Origin: Pseudomonadota bacterium
Lineage (GTDB): Bacteria > Pseudomonadota > Gammaproteobacteria > Burkholderiales > Ferrovaceae
Reading direction: 5' to 3'
DNA: 37,394 nt
Assembly: GCA_021826025.1 (NCBI GenBank)
Contig: JAKBBG010000011.1
Span: 1 to 37,394, forward strand
The notes under the pieces: model-generated
Databases searched by the model: none
Told to the model about the DNA's origin: nothing
Seen by the model: only the letters and a program-made list of their open reading frames with translations
Made by a program: the position numbers and the translations under genes
Shown here: in pieces, positions 11,256 to 21,605 of the stretch
Layout of the letters: each line of letters begins with the position of its first letter
How positions within the stretch are numbered: position 1 is the first letter of the stretch

Positions 11256-12080
11256 ATGGATCTGATGCTCCTGGGCAAAGCCGCCCTGCTGGGAACGGTC
11301 GAAGGGTTGACGGAGTTTCTGCCGGTATCCAGCACGGGCCACCTGATCGTGGCTGGCAGCCTGCTGAACTTCAATGACGAGAAGGGCAAGGTTTTCGAAA
11401 TCGTCATCCAGTTCGCCGCCATTCTGGCCGTTTGCTGGGAATACCGCGCCAAAGTGGTTTCGGTGGTGCGCGGCTTGCCGCACGACCCGGCGGCGCGCCA
11501 GTTCACGCTGAACCTGATGGTGGCATTCATGCCCGCGGCAATCCTCGGATTGCTGTTGGCAAGCCGGATCAAGCAGTATCTTTTTGCTCCCGTGCCGGTT
11601 GCCCTGGCGTTCATCGCAGGGGCTTTTGCGATCCTCTGGATCGAACGCCGGCGCGTGCCCCATCGCGTTGAGGAAGTCGATCGCATGACCTGGCAACTGG
11701 CCCTGAAAGTGGGCTTTTGCCAGGCGCTTGCCCTGATTCCCGGGATGTCGCGATCGGGCGCCACCATCATGGGAGGCCTCTACTTCGGGCTTTCCCGCAC
11801 GGCGGCCACCGAGTTTTCCTTTTTCCTCGCCATACCCACCCTGTTTGGCGCCACCCTGCACGAGCTGGTGAAATACCGCCAGCTGTTCCATCGCGAAGAC
11901 CTGGGGCTTTTCGCCGTGGGCTCCCTTTTTTCCTTTGTGTTTGCGTTCCTGACCGTGCGCGCATTGCTGCGGTTCGTCAGCAGGCACCGCTTTACGGCGT
12001 TTGCGGTGTACCGGATCCTGTTTGGTGTGGCCGTGCTGCTGACCAGCGCGTTGGGTTGGGTGGAATGGCCGGCGGACTGA
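11256..12080 (+). CDS. uppP: Undecaprenyl-diphosphatase UppP (BacA)
   Basis: A 274-residue polytopic membrane enzyme that dephosphorylates undecaprenyl diphosphate, recycling the lipid carrier used for peptidoglycan and O-antigen. Motif 1, E-G-L-T-E-F-L-P-V-S-S-T-G-H-L, is at residues 16-30; motif 2, P-G-M-S-R-S-G-A-T, is near 162. These hold the catalytic Glu, Ser, His and Arg residues. Length equals the family norm (E. coli 273). It sits 6 bases behind thiC, apparently as the last gene of dctA-thiC-uppP. The gene before it has no metabolic link, so this grouping seems one of convenience. It converges on the rubredoxin gene with a 4-base gap. Confidence 0.95.
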   Translation: MDLMLLGKAALLGTVEGLTEFLPVSSTGHLIVAGSLLNFNDEKGKVFEIVIQFAAILAVCWEYRAKVVSVVRGLPHDPAARQFTLNLMVAFMPAAILGLLLASRIKQYLFAPVPVALAFIAGAFAILWIERRRVPHRVEEVDRMTWQLALKVGFCQALALIPGMSRSGATIMGGLYFGLSRTAATEFSFFLAIPTLFGATLHELVKYRQLFHREDLGLFAVGSLFSFVFAFLTVRALLRFVSRHRFTAFAVYRILFGVAVLLTSALGWVEWPAD

Positions 12081-12084
12081 AAAT

Positions 12085-12267
12085 TCAGATTTCGATCAGT
12101 TCGAAATCTTCCTTGCGGGCGCCGCATTCGGGGCACACCCAATTGACGGGAACATCCTCCCAGCGGGTGTAAGGTGGAATGCCGTCGTCGGGAGCTCCCA
12201 GCTCTTCGTCGTAAATGTACCCGCAGATCAGGCAGAGATAGGTTTTGTAACCCTTGGCAGCATCCAT
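12085..12267 (-). CDS. Rubredoxin
   Basis: A 60-residue small iron protein that transfers single electrons through an Fe(Cys)4 site. The ligands are the knuckles C-L-I-C-G (Cys12, Cys15) and C-P-E-C-G (Cys45, Cys48). Between them lie G-Y-I-Y-D, the G-I-P-P-Y-T-R-W-E-D-V-P segment and V-N-W-V-C-P, all classic for short rubredoxins. The frame stays open upstream to 12381, but the ATG at 12265-12267, with AGGA closely upstream (complement of 12273-12276), gives the standard size. It diverges from thiD, an arrangement I recall from many betaproteobacteria. Its electron partner cannot be deduced here. Confidence 0.95.
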   Translation of the reverse strand: MDAAKGYKTYLCLICGYIYDEELGAPDDGIPPYTRWEDVPVNWVCPECGARKEDFELIEI

Positions 12268-12322
12268 GATTATCCTGGGAATTGAGTTAAAATGAAGCGG
12301 TGATCGATTCAAGAAGCTCGGC

Positions 12323-12342
12323 TTGGGGCCCTTTTGCCCCAA
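12323..12342. repeat. inverted repeat in the rubredoxin-thiD gap
   Basis: TTGGGGC at 12323-12329 pairs with GCCCCAA at 12336-12342 around a 6-base centre. It overlaps the candidate thiD -35 box, so it could be an operator or a hairpin in the rubredoxin leader. No known protein is implied. Confidence 0.45.
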
Positions 12343-12362
12343 ACATCCCGGCATCATAAAAC
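12334..12362 (+). promoter_or_regulatory. possible promoter of thiD operon
   Basis: TTGCCC at 12334-12339 and TAAAAC at 12357-12362 are separated by 17 bp, a fair match to a housekeeping promoter. The 28 bp that follow to the thiD ATG are too short for a TPP riboswitch. The region shows no CUGAGA or related thi-box core. Confidence 0.35.
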
Positions 12363-12390
12363 CTGACATCCTGAAGAGCAACTTTCACCC

Positions 12391-13221
12391 ATGACGCCTC
12401 CTCCTCCCGCAGTACTGGTTTTTGCCGCGACCGACCCCAGCGGAGGGGCGGGTTTGCAAGCGGACGTGCTCACATTGGCCAGCATGGGCTGCCATCCCCT
12501 TTCCGTCGTGACCGGCGTCACCATCCAGGACACCACGGGCGTGGAAGACGTGTTGCCCCTGGATGCCGAATGGGTGGCAGACCAGGCGCGTTGCATCCTG
12601 GAAGATGTCCCGGTCGCCGTCTTCAAGCTGGGCGTACTGGGCAGCGTGGAAGCAGTCGCGGCGATCGCGGAAATCGTTTCGGACTATCCTGAAGTTCCTC
12701 TGGTGCTGGATCCCGTCCTGGCCAGCGGACGCGGGGACGAGCTGGCTTCGGAAGACATGCTGTCCGCCCTGCGCGAACTGATCATCCCCCAGTCCACGAT
12801 CGTGACGCCCAACACGATGGAAATCCTCCGGATCGCGTACGACGAACCCCCGGAAGAAGGGCATCCGGATCTGGCGGAAGCGGCCCGACTGGTTCTGGAA
12901 ACAGGCTGCGAATACGTCCTGATCACGGGAACCCACAGCAGTTCGGCACAGGTCATCAATACCCTGTATGGCCGCGAAGGCGTCATCCGGTCCGACGGGT
13001 GGGAACGGCTCATGGGAAGCTACCACGGATCAGGCTGTACCCTCAGTTCGGCCATCGCGGCAGGATTGGCCCAGGGTCTCGACATGGCCGAAGCGGTGGC
13101 CGAGGCGCAGGAATACACCTGGCAGACGCTCAAGGACGCCTTCCGTCTGGGCATGGGACAGCCCATTCCCGACCGCCTTTTTTGGGCGCGCGAAGAACCC
13201 CCTGCCGGCGATGTCCATTGA
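12391..13221 (+). CDS. thiD: Hydroxymethylpyrimidine/phosphomethylpyrimidine kinase
   Basis: A 276-residue ribokinase-like enzyme that phosphorylates HMP and HMP-P to HMP-PP for thiamine assembly. The N-terminal T-D-P-S-G-G-A-G-L-Q-A-D (residues 14-25) binds HMP. The C-terminal G-S-Y-H-G-S-G-C-T-L-S-S-A, near residues 208-220, is the anion hole with the catalytic Asp replaced by a Cys-containing G-S-G-C-T loop, as is normal for ThiD. K-L-G-V-L-G-S and D-P-V-L-A-S-G are also present. It is the first gene of thiD-thiE-hemL-engB and overlaps thiE by 11 bases. It has no thiE fusion. Confidence 0.95.
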   Translation: MTPPPPAVLVFAATDPSGGAGLQADVLTLASMGCHPLSVVTGVTIQDTTGVEDVLPLDAEWVADQARCILEDVPVAVFKLGVLGSVEAVAAIAEIVSDYPEVPLVLDPVLASGRGDELASEDMLSALRELIIPQSTIVTPNTMEILRIAYDEPPEEGHPDLAEAARLVLETGCEYVLITGTHSSSAQVINTLYGREGVIRSDGWERLMGSYHGSGCTLSSAIAAGLAQGLDMAEAVAEAQEYTWQTLKDAFRLGMGQPIPDRLFWAREEPPAGDVH

Positions 13222-13840
13222 GCGCCCCGTGATCCGGGGCCTCTACGCCGTCACTCCGGAAACGGACGATACCGCACGCCTGCAGTCGCTGGTGCAACAG
13301 GCCATCGACGGAGGCCTGAGGCTGTTGCAGTACCGGGCCAAAACCCTGCCCGCGCCCTTGCGGGAAATGCAGGCCGGCGCCCTTTCTGTCCAGTGTGCCG
13401 CCCAGAACGTGACCTTCATCGTGAACGATGATGCCGCGCTCGCCGCGGGCAGCGGCGCCGCCGGGGTGCATCTGGGACGAGACGACGGGCCCGTTCCCGC
13501 CAACCGGGATGGTGAACGTCCGCTTCTGGTGGGTGTTTCCTGCTACGATTCGCTCCCGCTCGCGCTCGAAGCGACGGCCCGGGGTGCGGATTACGTGGCT
13601 TTCGGCAGCGTCTTTGCCTCGCAGACCAAGCCGGACGCGCGTCGTGCCCCCCTTTCGCTGTTGCGTGAAGCCAGGCTCCGGCTGCGCGTGCCGGTGGTGG
13701 CCATCGGCGGCATCACGCTGGCCCGCATGGACGAACTCATGCAGACGGGTATCGACGCGGTGGCTGTCCTTTCGGCCCTGTTCGATGCCCCGGACGTCAG
13801 GACGGCGGCCCAACGTTTTAACGCTTATTTCGGTGAATGA
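13211..13840 (+). CDS. thiE: Thiamine-phosphate synthase
   Basis: A 209-residue TIM-barrel enzyme that couples HMP-PP to the thiazole phosphate to give thiamine phosphate. [29 protein letters not shown] and V-A-I-G-G-I-T-L are the conserved strands and phosphate loops. The longer open frame begins at 12968, but ATG 13211 gives the family length and lies inside the thiD end (11-base overlap), as expected for coupling. The usual V-G-V-S-x-H segment reads V-G-V-S-C-Y here, and the family's T-x-T-K appears as A-S-Q-T-K; both are tolerable variants. The thiazole genes (thiG, thiS, thiO) are not in the window. Confidence 0.93.
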   Translation: MSIERPVIRGLYAVTPETDDTARLQSLVQQAIDGGLRLLQYRAKTLPAPLREMQAGALSVQCAAQNVTFIVNDDAALAAGSGAAGVHLGRDDGPVPANRDGERPLLVGVSCYDSLPLALEATARGADYVAFGSVFASQTKPDARRAPLSLLREARLRLRVPVVAIGGITLARMDELMQTGIDAVAVLSALFDAPDVRTAAQRFNAYFGE

Positions 13841-13841
13841 C

Positions 13842-15125
13842 ATGACCAGTCGTAACGACCTGCTGTTTGAACGTGCCCAGATCCATATTCCCGGAGGCGT
13901 CAACTCTCCGGTTCGCGCATTCCGCGCCGTCGGCGGAAGCCCCAGGTTTTTCACGCGGGGCGTCGGGCCGCGCGTCTGGGACGCGGATGGACAGGAATAT
14001 GTGGACTACGTCTGTTCATGGGGACCGCTGCTGCACGGGCACGCCCATCCTGCCGTCGTCGACGCCGTCAAGCGCGCTGCGGAAATGGGCCTGAGTTTTG
14101 GCGCCCCCACGGAACTGGAAATCGAGCTGGCCGAACTGATCTGCCAGCTGGTTCCTTCCATGGAGCAGGTGCGCCTGACGAGTTCCGGGACCGAAGCCAC
14201 CATGAGTGCCATCCGGCTGGCCCGCGGCGCAACCGGGCGCACGGCCATCGTGAAATTCGACGGTTGCTACCACGGCCACGGCGATGCGCTTCTCGTCAAG
14301 GCCGGTTCGGGCGCCCTGACTTTCGGCCAGCCTGATTCCGGCGGCGTTCCGCCCGAACTCGCGGCCCAAACGCTGGTGCTGGAATACAACAATGTCTCCC
14401 AGCTGGAAGCCCTGTTCGCCGAGCGCGGGGACACCCTTGCAGCGGTCATCGTCGAGCCGGTGGCCGGCAACATGAACATGGTCCTGCCGCGACCGGAATT
14501 TTTGGCCCGCCTGCGCCAGCTGACCCAATCCCATGGCACGCTGCTGATATTCGACGAAGTCATGTCGGGGTTCCGCGTGGCCCTGGGCGGAGCCCAGGCC
14601 ATTTACGGCATCCGGCCCGACCTCACCACCCTGGGCAAGGTCATCGGGGGCGGCATGCCTCTCGCCGCATTCGGCGGCCGCCGGGACCTGATGCAGCAGC
14701 TGGCCCCGTTGGGCCCCGTCTACCAGGCCGGCACGCTTTCTGGCAATCCCGTGGCCGTGACCGCGGGACTTGCCACCTTGCGGCTTGCGATGGCCAGCGG
14801 ACTCTATGAACGGCTGGGAGAGATGACCCGTGCGGTGACCGAGGGCATTGCCGACCTGGGCAGACACCACGGCTTTCCGGTGACGTCCTGCTCGCTGGGC
14901 GGCATGTTCGGCATTTTCTTCCGGGAAGCGCTGCCGGCCAACCTCGCCGAAGTGATGACTTCGGACAAGGAGCGGTTCAGGGGCTTTTTCCACGGCATGC
15001 TGCGCCAGGGGATCTACCTTGCCCCATCGGCCTTCGAGGCCGGTTTCGTGTCTTCCGTTCACGGCACCCGGGAACTGGAGCAGACGCTGGACGCGGCAGA
15101 AACCGTGTTCCGGCAACTCGCCTGA
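13842..15125 (+). CDS. hemL: Glutamate-1-semialdehyde 2,1-aminomutase
   Basis: A 427-residue PLP enzyme that makes 5-aminolevulinate from glutamate-1-semialdehyde, so this organism uses the C5 route to heme. The N-terminus has [12 protein letters not shown]. The PLP lysine is in [11 protein letters not shown] near residue 266. F-D-E-V-M-S-G-F-R and the G-T-L-S-G-N-P segment complete the fold. ATG 13842 lies just 1 base after the thiE stop and gives the normal length (E. coli 426), while the frame itself opens earlier inside thiE. engB follows after 7 bases. Confidence 0.96.
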   Translation: MTSRNDLLFERAQIHIPGGVNSPVRAFRAVGGSPRFFTRGVGPRVWDADGQEYVDYVCSWGPLLHGHAHPAVVDAVKRAAEMGLSFGAPTELEIELAELICQLVPSMEQVRLTSSGTEATMSAIRLARGATGRTAIVKFDGCYHGHGDALLVKAGSGALTFGQPDSGGVPPELAAQTLVLEYNNVSQLEALFAERGDTLAAVIVEPVAGNMNMVLPRPEFLARLRQLTQSHGTLLIFDEVMSGFRVALGGAQAIYGIRPDLTTLGKVIGGGMPLAAFGGRRDLMQQLAPLGPVYQAGTLSGNPVAVTAGLATLRLAMASGLYERLGEMTRAVTEGIADLGRHHGFPVTSCSLGGMFGIFFREALPANLAEVMTSDKERFRGFFHGMLRQGIYLAPSAFEAGFVSSVHGTRELEQTLDAAETVFRQLA

Positions 15126-15132
15126 GCGGAAT

Positions 15133-15730
15133 ATGGCCTTTTTCCAGCATGCGCAGTTTTTCGTCACCGTGGACGACTGGGGCGGGCTGCCTCCCGACAC
15201 CGGGCTCGAGGTGGCGTTCGCCGGGCGGTCAAATGCGGGTAAATCAAGTGCAATCAATACGTTAGCCAATAGGTCGCGGCTTGCCTTCACGAGCAAGACG
15301 CCGGGGAGAACCCAGCACATCAACTTTTTTCATTTGGGCGACCAGCGCTTTCTCGTGGATTTGCCGGGCTACGGCTATGCCCAGGTGCCCCAATCGGTCA
15401 AGCGGCACTGGCAGCAGCTGCTTTCCGATTACCTCGTGCACCGCAACTCCTTGAAAGGGCTGGTTGTTCTCATGGATATCCGCCATCCGCTGACCGACCT
15501 GGACCGGCAGCTGATCGCGTGGTATCTGCCCAGCGGCAAGCCGATGGTGGTGCTGCTGACAAAATCCGACAAACTGGGACGGGGGGCGCGGCTCGAAGCG
15601 GTCCGGGGCGTCCGCGACGCCCTCGCCGGGGCGAAGCAATCGATTGAAATCATTGCATTTTCCAGCATGACGCGGGAAGGCCTCGAAACCGCCGAAGCTG
15701 CGATTGCACGGCTGTACGAACCATCGCCCT

Positions 15731-15732
<2 letters not shown>
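15133..15732 (+). CDS. engB: Ribosome biogenesis GTP-binding protein EngB/YsxC
   Basis: A 199-residue TRAFAC GTPase needed for large ribosomal subunit assembly. The G1 loop G-R-S-N-A-G-K-S-S is at residues 31-39, G2 is T-P-G-R-T-Q, G3 is D-L-P-G-Y-G and G4 is T-K-S-D. The ATG at 15133 is 7 bases after the hemL stop. Its size matches the family (E. coli YihA 210). It ends the thiD-thiE-hemL-engB run. Just past its TAA comes a strong hairpin whose T-tract lies on the opposite strand. Confidence 0.95.
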
Positions 15733-17497
<1,765 letters not shown>

Positions 17498-17513
17498 GGC
17501 GTCTCCTGGCAGA

Positions 17514-19769
17514 TCAGTTGACCGGGGCGGGGTCGGAATAAAAATATTCGTCAATGTGGTCGGACGCGGCCGGATCCGGTTTGCCCGTGCCCGGATTGAT
17601 GCTGACCACGCTCACGCCGGGTGGCACGACCACGGGACTTTCGGGAATGGTCTTCAGCGCCTGTCCCATGTAGGAAATCCAGATCGGCAACGCTGCCTGC
17701 GCCCCGGTTTCGTTGGCGCCCAGCGATGCCGGCTTGTCGAAACCGACCCAGGCCACCGCCACCAGGCTTGGCTGAAAACCGGTGAACCAGGCGTCCACAT
17801 GGTCATTGGTGGTACCCGTCTTGCCCGCGAGGTCGTTGCGACCCAGGCTCAGGGCCTTTGTCGCGGTGCCCATCCGGATGACGTCACGCATCATGCTCGT
17901 CATGATGAAGGCATTGCGCGGATCGATCACCGCCTCCGCTCCCTCTCCGGCAACGGCAGGGTGGCTTTTGCTGATGACGTTTCCTTTTCCGTCCAGAACG
18001 CGGTCAATATAAAACGGCTTGACGCGAAACCCCCCGTTGGCGAACACCGCATAGGCAGACGCCATCTGCAAGGGGGTGGCGAGCCCTGATCCCAGGGCCA
18101 TGCTGAGGTAGGGCGGATGCTTGTCGGGGTCGAAGCCGAACCGCATGGCATAGTCGTGCGCGTAGACCGGGCCGATGGCCTGCAGCAGCCGGATGGCCAC
18201 CATGTTCTTTGACTTTGCGAGCGCCACGCGCAACCGGATCGGCCCGAGGTACTCGTTCTCGTAATTGTGGGGCTCCCAGGGTTCCCCGTTGTTTTGCGTG
18301 GGGTCCACAATGCTGATGGGAGTGTCGTTGACCAGCGAGGCGGGACCAAAGCCCTTTTCCAGCGCGGCCGAATAGATGAACGGCTTGAAGCTCGAACCGG
18401 GCTGGCGGTAGGCCTGGGTCACGTGATTGAACTTGCTCTGGTTGAAATCAAAACCGCCCACCAGGGCCCGGATCGCGCCGTCATGACTGTCCAGGGAAAC
18501 CAGGGCGGCTTCCACGTCGGGATACTGCGTGATTTCCCAGCCGCCGGCTCCCGCCCGGCTGACCCGGATGATCGCCCCGCGGCGGATTTTCTTTGCCGGC
18601 GACGCATTGGGCGCAAGTCCCGCCTTGGCGAAAGCCAGTCCTTCTCCCTTGATGGAAACCATCCCCACCGATTTGACGTACGCCTGCACTTCCTTGTCGG
18701 ACGCCTGGACCACGACGCCGGGAAACAGGTCATCGCTGACTTCGGCATCAGACAACGCATCTTCGAGATCCGCTTCGGTCGCCTCGGAGGCGGGCAATTC
18801 CACAAAGTCTTCCGGACCGCGATAGCCATGGCGATGGTCGTAATCCAGTACGCCTTGGCGCACGGAGTGGTATGCGGCATCCTGGTCCGCCTTGAGCAAC
18901 GTGGTGACCACCTTGTAGCCCCGGTTGTAGACCTCCTCGCCGTAGGCCTGCACCATGTACTGGCGGGCCATTTCCGCCACATAGTCGGCTTTCAGGGAAA
19001 AGCCCGTGTGCCAGGGCTCCACATGGCCCGGATTGCGCAGGGCCTGGTCAAATTCCGCATCGCTGATGAATTTGAGTTCGTGCATTCGCCGAAGCACGTA
19101 CTGCTGACGCTGGGCGGCACGCTTCGGGTTGATGACCGGGTTGTAGCGGGACGGCGCTTTCGGCAGCCCCGCCAGCATCGCCATTTCAGCCGTGCTGAGC
19201 TGGCTTAGGGGCCGGCCGTAATAAACGTAGGCGGCCGCGCCGAAACCGTAAGCCCGTTGGCCGAGGTAGATCTGGTTGATGTAGAGTTCAAGGATCTGGT
19301 CCTTGGTCAGGTTGCTTTCGATCTTGAACGCCAGCAGAACTTCGGAGAGCTTGCGCGAAAACGTCTTTTCATTGCTCAGGAAGAAGTTCCGGGCCACCTG
19401 CATGGTGATGGTGCTCGCCCCCTCCTTGGCCCGCGCCGAAAACAGATTGGCCAGAAACGCACGCGCCACCCCCTGGTAGTCCACGGCCCCATGCTGGTAA
19501 AAGCGGTCGTCCTCGGCAGCCAGGATGGCCTGGCGCATGCGCAACGGCACTTCCTGCAATTTCAGCACGGCACGGCGCTCTTCCCCGAATTCCCCGATCA
19601 GCTGGTCGTCTGCCGTGAAAATGCGCAAGGGCACCTTGGGCCGGTAATCCGTCATGGATTCCAGGCTGGGCAGGTTGGGGTAGATCAGGGCCAGGGCCAG
19701 CACGAGAATGCCCGCGCCGACGAGGGCCAGGGTGGCAAGAACGGCCAGGGGGTACATGAGGCTGCGCAT
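17514..19769 (-). CDS. mrcA: Penicillin-binding protein 1A (bifunctional transglycosylase/transpeptidase)
   Basis: A 751-residue class A PBP that polymerises and cross-links peptidoglycan in the periplasm. One N-terminal membrane anchor spans about residues 5-30. The GT51 domain has [11 protein letters not shown] near residue 85, then [12 protein letters not shown]. An OB-like outer domain lies around residues 300-400. The transpeptidase domain has S-S-F-K near 458 (nucleophile Ser), S-K-N near 518 and K-T-G-T near 648. It is about 50-100 residues shorter than typical PBP1A, with no long C-terminal tail. It is divergent from aroK, and a perfect TATAAT (complement of 19805-19810) sits upstream. 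The type IV pilus genes that often separate these two in related bacteria are absent. Confidence 0.96.
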   Translation of the reverse strand: MRSLMYPLAVLATLALVGAGILVLALALIYPNLPSLESMTDYRPKVPLRIFTADDQLIGEFGEERRAVLKLQEVPLRMRQAILAAEDDRFYQHGAVDYQGVARAFLANLFSARAKEGASTITMQVARNFFLSNEKTFSRKLSEVLLAFKIESNLTKDQILELYINQIYLGQRAYGFGAAAYVYYGRPLSQLSTAEMAMLAGLPKAPSRYNPVINPKRAAQRQQYVLRRMHELKFISDAEFDQALRNPGHVEPWHTGFSLKADYVAEMARQYMVQAYGEEVYNRGYKVVTTLLKADQDAAYHSVRQGVLDYDHRHGYRGPEDFVELPASEATEADLEDALSDAEVSDDLFPGVVVQASDKEVQAYVKSVGMVSIKGEGLAFAKAGLAPNASPAKKIRRGAIIRVSRAGAGGWEITQYPDVEAALVSLDSHDGAIRALVGGFDFNQSKFNHVTQAYRQPGSSFKPFIYSAALEKGFGPASLVNDTPISIVDPTQNNGEPWEPHNYENEYLGPIRLRVALAKSKNMVAIRLLQAIGPVYAHDYAMRFGFDPDKHPPYLSMALGSGLATPLQMASAYAVFANGGFRVKPFYIDRVLDGKGNVISKSHPAVAGEGAEAVIDPRNAFIMTSMMRDVIRMGTATKALSLGRNDLAGKTGTTNDHVDAWFTGFQPSLVAVAWVGFDKPASLGANETGAQAALPIWISYMGQALKTIPESPVVVPPGVSVVSINPGTGKPDPAASDHIDEYFYSDPAPVN

Positions 19770-19804
19770 GGAATGGAAGCCGCCGGGAATATGGGTTGCT
19801 CCGC

Positions 19805-19830
19805 ATTATAAGGGGTCACTCGGCTACAAT
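19805..19830. promoter_or_regulatory. overlapping divergent promoters, mrcA and aroK
   Basis: A perfect leftward -10, TATAAT (complement of 19805-19810), and a rightward TACAAT (19825-19830) lie 14 bp apart and point away from each other. Each -10 falls about where the other promoter's -35 should be, so the two polymerases would exclude one another. No strong -35 is seen. The leftward start would be near 19799, giving mrcA a leader of about 30 bases. The rightward start would fall at about the aroK ATG. Confidence 0.5.
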
Positions 19831-19836
19831 GTGTGC

Positions 19837-20379
19837 ATGAATGATACCCGCAACTTTTTTCTGGTGGGATTGATGGGTGCGGGCAAGACCACCGTCGGCC
19901 GGGCACTGGCCCGTCGCCTGCACCTGACTTTCGTGGACTCCGACCATGAAATCGAGGTGCGCACCGGCGTTCGCATTGCCACCATTTTTGAATTGGAAGG
20001 GGAGGCCGGTTTCCGTGCTCGCGAAGAGGACATGATCGAACAGCTCGTCCAACGCCAGGGCATCGTCCTGGCGACCGGCGGCGGCGCGGTGTTGAGCGCA
20101 AAAACCCGCGAGCGCCTGCGGCAGCACGGAACGGTCGTTTACCTCTGCGCCTGCGCCGACGACCTCTGGCAGCGCACCCGGCACGACCGCAACCGGCCGC
20201 TGCTCCAGACCGCCGACCCCAGAGCGCGTCTCCAGCAGCTCTACCAGGAGCGCGACCCCCTTTACCGGGAAACGGCCCATATCGTCATCGACACGGCGCA
20301 CCAAACCGTCCAGAAACTGGTGAACCAGCTGGAAGCCCAAATCGACAGGCAGAAACTGCATGAAAACATTGAACGTTGA
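19837..20379 (+). CDS. aroK: Shikimate kinase
   Basis: A 180-residue P-loop kinase that phosphorylates shikimate with ATP in the path to chorismate. Walker [10 protein letters not shown] is at residues 11-19. [16 protein letters not shown] and the substrate loop T-G-G-G-A-V follow, with the lid R-D-R-N-R-P-L-L. The open frame reaches back to 19708 on the mrcA side, but ATG 19837 gives the family start and length (E. coli 173). It lacks a visible Shine-Dalgarno, and TACAAT ends 6 bases before the ATG. Its end overlaps aroB by 20 bases. Confidence 0.95.
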   Translation: MNDTRNFFLVGLMGAGKTTVGRALARRLHLTFVDSDHEIEVRTGVRIATIFELEGEAGFRAREEDMIEQLVQRQGIVLATGGGAVLSAKTRERLRQHGTVVYLCACADDLWQRTRHDRNRPLLQTADPRARLQQLYQERDPLYRETAHIVIDTAHQTVQKLVNQLEAQIDRQKLHENIER

Positions 20380-21478
20380 CCTGGCCGGAGCCCCTTACCC
20401 CATCCACATCGGGGCCGGCTTGCTCGGCAGGGCGGACCTGATCCTCCCCCATCTGGAACAGCGCGATACGGCCATCGTCACCAACACCACCGTGGCCCCG
20501 CTCTACCTCGCCCCCCTGCAGGAGACGCTGGCCCAGGCCGGAGTGCGTTCCGTGCCCGTCATCCTGCCAGACGGCGAAGCGCATAAAACCCGGGAAAGTC
20601 TCCACCAGATCCACGACACCCTGCTCGCGCACCACTGCGAGCGCAAAACCACCGTCATCGCCTTGGGCGGTGGCGTCGTCGGCGATTTGGCGGGCTTTGC
20701 CGCCGCCACCTTTCTGCGCGGCGTCCCCCTGATCCAGATCCCGACCACGCTGCTCGCCCAGGTGGATTCGTCCGTGGGAGGCAAAACAGGCATCAACCAT
20801 CCTGTGGGGAAAAACCTCATCGGCGCATTTCATCAGCCACGCCTGGTGCTGGCGGACACCCGAACGCTCGACACCCTGCCCCCGCGCGAATACCGCTCCG
20901 GCGTCGCAGAAATCATCAAGTACGGCCTCATCCGGGATCTTCCCTTTCTGGACTGGCTCGACCGCAACCTGGAAGCGCTGATGGCCCGCGACCCGGAAAT
21001 TCTCGGGCAAGCCATTTACGATGCCTGTCGCAACAAGGCCGAAGTGGTGGCGCAGGACGAATTCGAAACCACCGGACAGCGGGCCCTGCTCAACCTGGGC
21101 CACACCTTTGGACATGCCATCGAAGCAGGGGCAGGCTACGGCACCTGGCTGCACGGCGAAGCCGTGGCTGCCGGCATGGTCCTGGCATCGGCCTTGTCTG
21201 CCCGTCTGGGCTGGATCGGCAGCGCCGACCTGGATCGCGTCGAACGACTGATCGCACGCGCGGGCCTCCCGACCCGCGCTCCGGACATCGGCACGGAGCG
21301 TTATCTGGCCCTCATGGCATCGGATAAAAAGGTGGAAGCGGGAAAATTGCGCTTCGTGCTGCTCAAACGCCTGGGGGAAGCCGTCCTGACCCGGGACGTT
21401 CCGCTGGAAGCGGTCCGGGCCGAGCTCTCATCCGGCTCGGGGCGCTTCCTCGGCAGGCCGGACGAATCCCCCCGCTAA
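20360..21478 (+). CDS. aroB: 3-dehydroquinate synthase
   Basis: A 372-residue NAD- and metal-dependent enzyme that cyclises DAHP to 3-dehydroquinate. The NAD site has D-G-E-A-H-K-T and [14 protein letters not shown]. The next segment [17 protein letters not shown] is the family signature. The metal ligands are in [18 protein letters not shown] and L-H-G-E-A-V. The size is slightly above E. coli AroB (362). It overlaps aroK by 20 bases, making a coupled aroK-aroB pair. A 127 bp gap with no clear terminator follows before gltB. Confidence 0.96.
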   Translation: MKTLNVDLAGAPYPIHIGAGLLGRADLILPHLEQRDTAIVTNTTVAPLYLAPLQETLAQAGVRSVPVILPDGEAHKTRESLHQIHDTLLAHHCERKTTVIALGGGVVGDLAGFAAATFLRGVPLIQIPTTLLAQVDSSVGGKTGINHPVGKNLIGAFHQPRLVLADTRTLDTLPPREYRSGVAEIIKYGLIRDLPFLDWLDRNLEALMARDPEILGQAIYDACRNKAEVVAQDEFETTGQRALLNLGHTFGHAIEAGAGYGTWLHGEAVAAGMVLASALSARLGWIGSADLDRVERLIARAGLPTRAPDIGTERYLALMASDKKVEAGKLRFVLLKRLGEAVLTRDVPLEAVRAELSSGSGRFLGRPDESPR

Positions 21479-21605
21479 TCTTGCCCCGCCGGGGGGATGG
21501 CTGTATCATCCTATGCCCGGTGCGTACACGTACAGCCCTGCCTTTGCCTGCGGTTTGACTCCGGCGCTCCCTTGCACTTGATCATTGAAACGCGAGGTTA
21601 TTCGA

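Noticed and set aside
21479-21605. Promoter of gltB (TTGACT at 21555-21560)
   Set aside because: The -35 box is good, but the best -10 at 17 bp (TTGATC) matches only 3 of 6 bases, so I do not list it as a feature.
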